A stretch of DNA of 64,000 nucleotides. Source: Phycisphaerae bacterium (GTDB lineage Bacteria > Planctomycetota > Phycisphaerae > UBA1845 > UTPLA1). The stretch lies in assembly GCA_023150615.1 (NCBI GenBank), contig JAKLKO010000015.1:21625-85624 (forward strand). Direction: 5' to 3'. Positions 51,052 through 58,384 of this stretch are shown here, one piece after another (position 1 is the first letter of the stretch; the number at the start of each line of letters is the position of its first letter). The position numbers were made by a program, and so were the translations under genes. The notes beneath the pieces were generated by a model. The model made no database searches. It was not told where the DNA came from and saw only the letters and a program-made list of their open reading frames with translations.

Positions 51052-52020
51052 ATGTCCTGCCAACGAATGCGAGAACTTTCGGGGGTTCCAGAAATCCGGG
51101 GGTCGGCTTGCAGGGTTCCTATAGACATCGTGGTCCTGGGCGGCGTTTTCCGAGTTCGGGGGCCGGACGTCCGGCGGTCGCGCCGCGGCTTTACGCTCAT
51201 TGAATTGCTGGTCGTCATTTCGATCATGAGCCTGCTGATCTCGATCCTGTTGCCGGCGCTGTCGCGAGCACGCGAGTCTGCGCGGCGCACGGTGTGCGGG
51301 TCGAATCTGCGGCAGGTCGGCACCGCGTTCTGGAACTACGCCGAGGACTTTAAGGGCTGGTTCCCCGCCAAGAGCATCTTCAACTGGGACCATGAGACCG
51401 ACGGCGAGCCAACCGTGTCGCGGTTGGCGACGGTCCAGCATCTCGGCACACGAAATGCGGACGGCCCGGACGGCTGGTCGCTTCAGTTCGCCGGTATCCT
51501 GCGCGACATCCTTGAACGCGGATACACGCATTTCGACGCACCGCAACCGAAGTACCTCCCCGATCCCAAGATCCTCATCTGTCCGAGCGATCTGACGGGC
51601 AATCAGCTTGCGAGCCAGCCGAACCAGGACAATCTTCCGACGATTCCGGTTCGGGCGCTGGCGGACATCGCCAAGATGAATCGCTCGATCCGAGCGCCCG
51701 AAAAGAACTACAGCTACATGTATGTGGCGCTGTGGCGGAACGATGATCGGGCGGACTTTTTCATGATGGGCGACGAGAGCAACAAATCCGACAACCGGAC
51801 GGATTCGCTGACGGGACTGACGCCCGACGACAACCACGGGTTTCAGGGCATCAACGCGCTGTTCTGCGACACGCGTGTGGAGTGGGTCCAGTCGAAGGGC
51901 GGCGATTTTCCATCGTTGCAGCAATTGGCCTGGAAGCTGTGGGGCCCGGCGGTCAGCGCGCCGGTGCGCTATCCCGGATCGATGGGCAGCCGCAGCTCGG
52001 AGGTTGAGACGATCGACTGA
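51052..52020 (+). CDS. Type II/IV pseudopilin-like protein (prepilin N-terminal methylation site)
   Basis: 322 residues as drawn. Prepilin peptidase signature [19 protein letters not shown] at about 44-62 (cleavage after the Gly), then a long helix ending [20 protein letters not shown], and a C-terminal domain with [12 protein letters not shown], which matches the FxDxxVxW end motif of the planctomycete pseudopilin class. The 43 residues before the signature are longer than usual; later starts at 51067 or a GTG near 51131 are possible. No other pilus genes are near. It is transcribed from a promoter carrying a LacI-type operator. Confidence 0.82.
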   Translation: MSCQRMRELSGVPEIRGSACRVPIDIVVLGGVFRVRGPDVRRSRRGFTLIELLVVISIMSLLISILLPALSRARESARRTVCGSNLRQVGTAFWNYAEDFKGWFPAKSIFNWDHETDGEPTVSRLATVQHLGTRNADGPDGWSLQFAGILRDILERGYTHFDAPQPKYLPDPKILICPSDLTGNQLASQPNQDNLPTIPVRALADIAKMNRSIRAPEKNYSYMYVALWRNDDRADFFMMGDESNKSDNRTDSLTGLTPDDNHGFQGINALFCDTRVEWVQSKGGDFPSLQQLAWKLWGPAVSAPVRYPGSMGSRSSEVETID

Positions 52021-52339
52021 CGTCGGTCGCCGCGCCGATCGGCGGTCCACTGGGATCGACGCGTTCGGGTGCGGCGGAGTCTGGAGAGGGTCGTGACGCG
52101 GCGGGCGCCGGGCAGGGCGAGGTCCGACATCCGCGGGCGCCGCGACGGGAGGCAGGAAAGAGCATCGCATCGAGTGCGGGATCGTCCGCACGTCGTTCCG
52201 CACCGCGTGCGATGCCATCATGTGAGTTTCGACCCCGCACGGTACGGCGGAACGGTCCGGCGATGGGCGTCCAACAGGGGGCGAGCGCTCGATCCGGAGC
52301 GGGGATTGATTGCTTCGTTACATGCGAGGAGGTAGTTCG
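52021..52339. other. Structured leader region upstream of the duplicated-domain secreted protein
   Basis: 319 bp without a gene. A perfect 8-bp inverted repeat, GCATCGCA (52162-52169) and TGCGATGC (52208-52215), encloses a smaller stem TGCGG/CCGCA (52175-52179 and 52186-52190). No consensus promoter was seen. A strong ribosome site GGAGG is just before 52340. Confidence 0.45.
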
Positions 52340-54421
52340 ATGTGCTCCATTCGTTTCTCGGCGTGCGCGGTCGCGGCGGCGGCCGCAATCGCGATGACAT
52401 CGGCCCGCGTGTCGGCGATTGACGGCGCGGGCATCCCGTCGGACATGGCGGGGTCGCTTATCGCGACGCAGGTCAACCCGACCGGCTTCGGCGACAACAA
52501 GACCGTTTCGGAGCAAGGGATTCTCGTCGGCAGCGAGCTCGATTCGCTCTGGGTCAACTTCGACCAGAACGACTTGTGGATCGGCATCGTCGGCAACCTG
52601 CCGAACAAGCTGGCGTCGAGCCAGTCGATCGTCATCCTGATCGATGGCTCGAACCAGAACGATGAGCCGGTGGCCGGCACGCCAAACCTGTTGGCGGTCA
52701 GTACGACGCTGCCGGGCTATGGCGGCGGCCAGCAGGCGCTGATCAACCTGGGCAACACGGTCCTTGAGCCGGGCTTCGAGCCGGAGACGGCGATCGTCGT
52801 GAACCGGTTCGGCGAGCAGACCTACGTCGACTCGTGGTACCTGCCGCAGAACTTCCAGGACTGCTTTGTGCTTCCCGACTGCTTCAGCACGACCCTGGTG
52901 GATCCGAATCCGTATAACGGCGAGGAGATCTCGGTCTGGATGGACACGACCAACGTGGTCGGCGTCGATTCGAACGAGGCCCTCGATGGGACCGGCGCGG
53001 GCTCGCAGGAAGAGAAGGCCGCCGGCGCGGTCAAGGGGTTGCGCATTCGCATTGATCGGGCCTACTATGGCTTCTACCCGGACGTCGACCGACCGACGCT
53101 CCGGATGATGGTGATCCTGACGGCGCCGGATGGCACCGTGAGCAATCAGATTCTGCCGCCGCTGATCCAGGGCGACGACCCGGTCGCGCCGTGCGATCAA
53201 CTCGTGTACCCCTACGATCAGGGCTCGTGTCTCATGACGCCGAAGGCGAATTTCGATAATGCGTATGTCGATCCGGGCACGATGCTGCCGGGGCGGACAG
53301 GACTTCAATTGGCGGAGATCGACTATCCCGAAGCGGAAGATCCGCCCGGGGCGTACAACACGCCCGGCGCGGCGGGGCTGGATGGTTCGGACATTCCGGC
53401 GGGCTTCGGCGGGACGGCCGTCGCGGTGCAGCAGATTCACACGTCGTTCGGCGACGCGGTGAACGGCACGCTGATCTACAACACCGAAGGCTCGGAGCTG
53501 GACCAGATGTTCGCGCGCGTCAACGAGGCGATGGGCCAGCTCGAGCTGGGCATCACCGGAAACCTCGAGGACAACGGAAACAAGCTCGTGATCTTCATCG
53601 ACGCGGATCCGACTGTCGGCGAGAACCTGCTCGATTCGAACGGCGATCCGGCGGACAACTTCTCGTGGCTGCGCGGCTGGGAAGGCCGCAAGCTGGACGC
53701 GGACTTCGCGCCTGAGAAGGCGTTCGTCGTGTCGAACTTCGATTCCGGCGGCGTCGACACGCTCTACGTCGACAAGTTCAACCTGCTCGAGCCGAACGTC
53801 GCGCCGTACACGAATGTCAAGGTCTACATGGGTTCCGTCGGAACGGGGACAGGCTCCGGCGTACTGACGGGAGGGGACAATCCGAACGGCAGCGAGTTCG
53901 CCTTCGACAATTCCAATGACCTCGGCGTGCTCGGGATCGGCGACATGGGCGGGCTCGGGCTGCCGTCGTCCGCCACGTTCGGATTGGAGGCCGTCATCAA
54001 GTTTGCCGACCTCGGAATCACGTCGCAGCCGTGCCGTTTGAAGATCATGGCGATCGTGGCCGGAGGCGACGGCGGGTACCTGTCGAACCAGTGCCTGGCC
54101 GGCCTCCCGGTTGGGAGCGGAAATCTCGGAAACGAGGGCACGGGCGATCCGGACTTCGACTTCAGCGCGATCGCGGGAGACCAGTTCGCGACGCTTCAGA
54201 AGCAGCGGAAGGGCGACCTGTTTCCTTTCCCCAATCCGGACTGCTGCCTGAACGCCAACGACGCCAGCGCGTTCGTGCTCGTGGCGGTCGGGCTGGACAC
54301 CAATCCGGCCAAGATCGCCATCGCTGACGTTTATCCGCCCGCGACGGGCGATGGAGTCATCAACGGCAATGACGTCGCGGAGTACGTCGGATTGCTGTTC
54401 GACGAGCCGGCGTGCCCTTAG
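52340..54421 (+). CDS. Secreted protein with duplicated domain and dockerin-like tail, function unknown
   Basis: 693 residues. Signal peptide (ACAVAAAAAIAMTSARVSA). Two copies of one domain begin DGAGIPSDMAGSLIATQ (about 28) and DGSDIPAGFGGTAVAVQ (about 351). Each continues with GSELDxxxxxxN, LxIGIxGNL and xIVILID/LVIFID. The domain looks like an all-beta sandwich and I cannot assign it to a known binding family. The C-terminus has CCLNANDASAFVLVAVGLD and ATGDGVINGNDVAEYVGLLFD, a dockerin-like pair. GGAGG fixes the start. It lies between the pseudopilin and the amylase in the same direction, so a surface or scaffold role in glucan use is likely. Confidence 0.8.
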   Translation: MCSIRFSACAVAAAAAIAMTSARVSAIDGAGIPSDMAGSLIATQVNPTGFGDNKTVSEQGILVGSELDSLWVNFDQNDLWIGIVGNLPNKLASSQSIVILIDGSNQNDEPVAGTPNLLAVSTTLPGYGGGQQALINLGNTVLEPGFEPETAIVVNRFGEQTYVDSWYLPQNFQDCFVLPDCFSTTLVDPNPYNGEEISVWMDTTNVVGVDSNEALDGTGAGSQEEKAAGAVKGLRIRIDRAYYGFYPDVDRPTLRMMVILTAPDGTVSNQILPPLIQGDDPVAPCDQLVYPYDQGSCLMTPKANFDNAYVDPGTMLPGRTGLQLAEIDYPEAEDPPGAYNTPGAAGLDGSDIPAGFGGTAVAVQQIHTSFGDAVNGTLIYNTEGSELDQMFARVNEAMGQLELGITGNLEDNGNKLVIFIDADPTVGENLLDSNGDPADNFSWLRGWEGRKLDADFAPEKAFVVSNFDSGGVDTLYVDKFNLLEPNVAPYTNVKVYMGSVGTGTGSGVLTGGDNPNGSEFAFDNSNDLGVLGIGDMGGLGLPSSATFGLEAVIKFADLGITSQPCRLKIMAIVAGGDGGYLSNQCLAGLPVGSGNLGNEGTGDPDFDFSAIAGDQFATLQKQRKGDLFPFPNPDCCLNANDASAFVLVAVGLDTNPAKIAIADVYPPATGDGVINGNDVAEYVGLLFDEPACP

Positions 54422-54526
54422 CGCGGGCGGTCGGCGCTCGATGGGATTCTGGCGACGGCCCGGCCCGTCCGTGTGGCGACCGGGCCGTTCGCAAAGGCGA
54501 AGGCTGAACTGCAAGGAGTCCGATAC

Positions 54527-57280
54527 GTGATCTCACGTCGCGTTCTGCTCTGGACGACGGGCGTACTCGCCGTTGTTGCCGTATCGGTCACGGCGCAGGA
54601 TCCGCCCGATCGCCCGATGCTCCAGTACTTCGAGGCGAAGTGGGACACGATCCGCTATCGCATGCCGGACGTGTTCGTCGCGGGCTACGGGCGGCTCTGG
54701 CTCCCGCCGCCGAGCAAGGGGCAGGGCGGCGCCGCGGACATCGGCTATGCGGTGTTCGATCGTTTCGATCTGGGCACAACGTCCGCGCCGACGCGCTACG
54801 GTACGGAGTCGTCGATCCGGCTGATGATCGGGGAGGCGCATCGCGCCAACGTCGAGGTGACCGTCGACTGGATCATGAACCACAACGGGACGTGGGACAA
54901 GAACACGTCCGGGTTCCTCGCCAACGGCGGATACCCCGGCTTCGTGCTTGAGGTGACCGGCGTCGATCCCGACGGCGACTTCCACGCGTATTCCGGCGGA
55001 TGTCCGCAGTCGACCAGCCCGGGCACCTGCTACGACCTCTACAACGGCCGATTGCTCGGGCTGATCGACATCGCGCAGGAAAAGAACCACCTGTACTTTC
55101 GCCACCCGACGCAGTCCGATCCCAACAACATCCCGGCGGGCCTGGTCTACAACCAACCGAACGCGGCCAACGCGAAGAAGTACGGCGACACGGCCTTGCC
55201 GGCCCAGATGATCACGAATCCCGGAACGAGCCGTCATCCCGGCTCGTCGATGCTGACGTTCTATCCGTTCAATCTCAACGACCCGATGGCCGGCGACCCG
55301 GTGCTGGAGAACGCGACGGGCGTGCTGCTGCGCGCCACGCGGTGGATGCTGGAGGTGATCGGCATCGATGGCTTCCGGCTCGACGCGGCGAAGCACATCC
55401 CGACGAGCTTTTGGGATGTGTACTGGGACACGGCCGTCTACAACCGCCATCGACGGCTCGACGGGACCTACGGCATCCCGTTCTCGTACGTCGAGGCGGT
55501 GATCGACAACGGCACGATGGTCAACTGGGTGCGGAGACCCGGCGAGCCGGGCAGCGGCACCGGTTGGCCCGCGCAGGGGTGGGAATTCGGCAACCGCGAT
55601 GCGCTTGATCTGAATGAGGCCGGTCAGCTCCGCGACCTCGTGTCCGCGGACGGCTCGGGTTCGTGGGAAAACGTGATGAACGCGTCGGTCGACAACGTTG
55701 ACGGGTTCAACAACGGCACGATCGGCGTGCACCACACGAACAGCCACGATAACGCGATCGCCGATGACGAGAACGACTTCGTCGCGGATGCGTACGTGTT
55801 CATGCGGACGGGCCAACCGAACGTATATTACTGCGCGCGGGAGTTCGGCGCGCCGCCGGGCAATTTCCCCCGTGCAAACGGCCGGGACGACGCGATCGGC
55901 GTCGGCGGCAACCTGATGACGCGCCTGGTGCAGATCCGCAACGGATACGCCCGGGGCTGGTTCTACCCGATCAACAGCACCGACCCGGTCAACCAATCCG
56001 CGGCCGACGTGCTCGTCTTCACGCGGCGGACGCCGAACAGCGTCGACAACCTGCTGGTGGCGCTGAACGACCGCGAGAACGCGGGCGGCGTCGAGACGCG
56101 AAACGTCCAGACCGCCTTCCCCAACGGCACGCGGCTGCACGAGCTGACCGGCAATGCGACCGATCCGGTCGTCGATCCGAGCGGACAGATTCCCGACGTG
56201 CTGCTCGTGACGACCGTCGATGGCTCGCCCAACCGGCTGGTCGACGCGAACAACGTCACCAACAAGTACCTCAAGGTTCCGAGCAACCGCAACGCGAGCA
56301 GTGTGTTGCATGGGCGGGGCTACGTGATCTACGGCCCGGCCGCGCCGAGCGGCACGTTAAGCATCGTGGGTGCATCGCAGGTGCTGCCGCCGGACGACGC
56401 GTCCGTGCCGGAGTACCGCCGTCGCATTACGCCGATCCACGTGATCACCGAGAATTCGTTCACGATCCGACTCCAAACGACGCAGACCGACCCGCTCGAT
56501 CCGAACACCGACGACTTCGCCTGTTTCCGCATCGATGCGGGGTTCCAGGACTACAACGGCAACGCGGCGGTCGATCACCCGACGGGCTTTCAGGCCGGCG
56601 CGGAGAACTTCCTGACGGTCAGCTCGCCGCGCTTCACCGGCGGCATCGGCCTGTACGAGCAGACGATCGACGCGACGCAGTTGTCGGAGGGGTTTCACTA
56701 CATCAGCGTGTGGGCCTTCCGGCACCGCGATGATGGCGGGTTGCCGATTTTCACGGACTTCCGCGCCGTCATCCTTGTCGATCGCGTTCCGCCGGTGGTC
56801 ACGCTCGTTGCCCCGACACAGACCGGCAGCGGCGACATCCCGAGCAGCACGTACCAATTCGTCGCGACCGTCGATGATCCGGACGTGCAGGCCGTGCACT
56901 TCCTGATCGACCAGCACTACACGACCGACATGGTGGCGGCGGCGAACGCCGGCAACCTCGCGACGCGCGACGGCACCACGTATCGCCGGACGTTCAACGG
57001 TCTGATCAAGGGCAATCACCGGCTCGACGTCGTGGTGTTCAACAGCCAGGGAACGCCATCGGTGACGACGTACACCAACCTGAACTCGACCGCGTCGTTC
57101 TTCGGTGGTCTTGGCGACCTGAACAGCGATTTCGCGATCGACGGCGACGACCTCGCACCCTTCATCCGCGCCGCGACCGACACGGAGCTGGTATTCCGCC
57201 CGGCGGGAGATTTCAACGGTGATGGTCTTAACAACTCGAACGACATCCCGAGTTTCGTGCAGAAGCTCCTCGGACTCTGA
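54527..57280 (+). CDS. Secreted alpha-amylase (GH13) with dockerin-like tail
   Basis: 917 residues, GTG start with AAGGAG nine bases ahead. Signal peptide VLLWTTGVLAVVAVSVTAQ. Catalytic region I DWIMNHNG (about 114), region II DGFRLDAAKH with the nucleophile (about 279), region III YVEAVIDN with the acid (about 321), region IV TNSHDN (about 405). Behind the barrel are beta modules (about 600-860, Ig-like VDRVPPVVTLVAP) and a tail GDLNSDFAIDGDDLAPFI...GDFNGDGLNNSNDIPSFV that matches dockerin-type repeats. It would start extracellular starch breakdown. It follows the duplicated-domain gene by 105 bp. Confidence 0.9.
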   Translation: MISRRVLLWTTGVLAVVAVSVTAQDPPDRPMLQYFEAKWDTIRYRMPDVFVAGYGRLWLPPPSKGQGGAADIGYAVFDRFDLGTTSAPTRYGTESSIRLMIGEAHRANVEVTVDWIMNHNGTWDKNTSGFLANGGYPGFVLEVTGVDPDGDFHAYSGGCPQSTSPGTCYDLYNGRLLGLIDIAQEKNHLYFRHPTQSDPNNIPAGLVYNQPNAANAKKYGDTALPAQMITNPGTSRHPGSSMLTFYPFNLNDPMAGDPVLENATGVLLRATRWMLEVIGIDGFRLDAAKHIPTSFWDVYWDTAVYNRHRRLDGTYGIPFSYVEAVIDNGTMVNWVRRPGEPGSGTGWPAQGWEFGNRDALDLNEAGQLRDLVSADGSGSWENVMNASVDNVDGFNNGTIGVHHTNSHDNAIADDENDFVADAYVFMRTGQPNVYYCAREFGAPPGNFPRANGRDDAIGVGGNLMTRLVQIRNGYARGWFYPINSTDPVNQSAADVLVFTRRTPNSVDNLLVALNDRENAGGVETRNVQTAFPNGTRLHELTGNATDPVVDPSGQIPDVLLVTTVDGSPNRLVDANNVTNKYLKVPSNRNASSVLHGRGYVIYGPAAPSGTLSIVGASQVLPPDDASVPEYRRRITPIHVITENSFTIRLQTTQTDPLDPNTDDFACFRIDAGFQDYNGNAAVDHPTGFQAGAENFLTVSSPRFTGGIGLYEQTIDATQLSEGFHYISVWAFRHRDDGGLPIFTDFRAVILVDRVPPVVTLVAPTQTGSGDIPSSTYQFVATVDDPDVQAVHFLIDQHYTTDMVAAANAGNLATRDGTTYRRTFNGLIKGNHRLDVVVFNSQGTPSVTTYTNLNSTASFFGGLGDLNSDFAIDGDDLAPFIRAATDTELVFRPAGDFNGDGLNNSNDIPSFVQKLLGL

Positions 57281-57378
57281 TTGCGACGATCGGTAAGCCA
57301 TGCGGTTTCAACGGGTTATGATTCGTTGGGCTTTGGAGGGCATCGACGGATGGCGGTCCGCGGAATGCGCGCGCGGCA

Positions 57379-57407
57379 TTGACGCGCGGGCCTCGGTCTG
57401 GTAAATT
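57379..57407 (+). promoter_or_regulatory. Promoter of the PEP-CTERM starch-binding gene
   Basis: TTGACG (57379-57384), 17 bp spacer, TAAATT (57402-57407). The -10 lies inside the palindrome at 57401-57414. Confidence 0.65.
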
Positions 57408-57414
57408 GTTTTAC
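57401..57414. promoter_or_regulatory. LacI-type operator O2 over the -10
   Basis: GTAAATTGTTTTAC, matching O1 at 12 of 14 positions (both differences in the centre). Binding here would block the promoter. The leader from here to the ATG at 57571 is about 155 bp. Confidence 0.65.
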
Positions 57415-57570
57415 TGAAGGGAAGTTGCTCGCTTCCGCGCGGGGGCGCGGGATGCGGAGCGGGAAAAGGAGCGTTCCAGGACTTGATAACTCGGATTCTC
57501 GTGGCGTAGCGCGAGCGATGGCCGCGCGACCGGCACGGACCGGGTCAACGCGAAACGAAGGAGCACGGAG

Positions 57571-58257
57571 ATGAAGAAGCTCATCGGAATGCTGGCGGTC
57601 GCTCTGATCGTCTCGACCGCGTCGGCGCAACCCTACAACGTCCGCGGCGGGTTCAACGGCTGGGGCGAGTCGCAAATGAACGACGACGGCGACGGCACCT
57701 ATTCGCTGACCGTCGGCAGTCTCACGCCCGGCGGAACGACCGAGTTCAAGATCGCGTTCAACGACTGGGCGCAGTCCTGGCCGGGTAGCAATGCCGAGGT
57801 CGCGATCGATGCCGGCGGCTCGATCACGTTCCACTTCCGGCCGGGCGCGATCGCCGACGGCTGGAATCCGGGTTCGGATCGCGTCGGTTACAACGATCCG
57901 TTGCAGTTCGGCTGGGAGATCATGGGCGCGTTCAACGGCTGGAACGACGGTGTCGACACCGCGGCCCGACAGATGACGAACATGGGCGGCGGCCTGTACG
58001 TCGTGAATTACACGATCGCCGCGCCCGGCACGTACGACTTCAAGTTCCGCAAGTCGGGAAGCTGGGACATCTCGATCGGCGGCGATTTTGGCGACTCAGC
58101 CGGCAACGCCCAAGTCACCTCGACCATGCCGAACGAGCTCATGCAGTTCGCGCTCGATCTTCCGAACGGCCGCTGGCGGGTGATTCCGGAGCCGATGACG
58201 ATCACGTTCCTGGCGGGCATCGCCGGGCTCGTGGCGTCGCGGCGACGCGCTCGTTAG
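57571..58257 (+). CDS. PEP-CTERM protein with two glycogen/starch-binding-like modules
   Basis: 228 residues. Signal peptide (LIGMLAVALIVSTASAQ). Two repeats with FNGWGESQMNDDGDGTYSLT (about 28) and FNGWNDGVDTAARQMTNMGG (about 125), each followed by a TxxFKIAF or YDFKFRKSG strand, the pattern of CBM48/CBM20-like E-set modules that bind alpha-glucan. The end is VIPEPMTITFLAG followed by a helix and SRRRAR, a PEP-CTERM export and sorting signal. AAGGAG precedes the ATG. Expression is probably held by the LacI-type regulator through O2. Likely a surface starch-binding protein. Confidence 0.87.
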   Translation: MKKLIGMLAVALIVSTASAQPYNVRGGFNGWGESQMNDDGDGTYSLTVGSLTPGGTTEFKIAFNDWAQSWPGSNAEVAIDAGGSITFHFRPGAIADGWNPGSDRVGYNDPLQFGWEIMGAFNGWNDGVDTAARQMTNMGGGLYVVNYTIAAPGTYDFKFRKSGSWDISIGGDFGDSAGNAQVTSTMPNELMQFALDLPNGRWRVIPEPMTITFLAGIAGLVASRRRAR

Positions 58258-58285
58258 CCTGAAACGAGTCACACGGCTTTCATCG

Positions 58286-58324
58286 CGCGGGCGTGCCCGA
58301 TGGGGTACGTCCGCGGCGTTTTTT
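58286..58324 (+). terminator. Rho-independent terminator after the PEP-CTERM gene
   Basis: 9-bp stem (58286-58294 with 58307-58315, one G-T pair), 12-base loop, then GCG and six T from 58319. It lies 29 bp after the stop codon. Confidence 0.8.
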
Positions 58325-58372
58325 ACGCCCGGCGATCGGATTCGTTCGGGCCTCTCCAGCCGGTCAACGCGG

Positions 58373-58384
58373 TAGAATGGCGGC
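58373..58384 (+). promoter_or_regulatory. -10 box and leaderless start of the SGNH-TPR gene
   Basis: TAGAAT (58373-58378) six bases before the GTG at 58385; the same hexamer and spacing as at 41220. Confidence 0.5.

Noticed and set aside
51953..54514. 853-codon minus-strand frame opposite the duplicated-domain protein
   Set aside because: Antisense shadow of a gene with a signal peptide, a ribosome site and an internal repeat; the reverse product has no recognisable feature.
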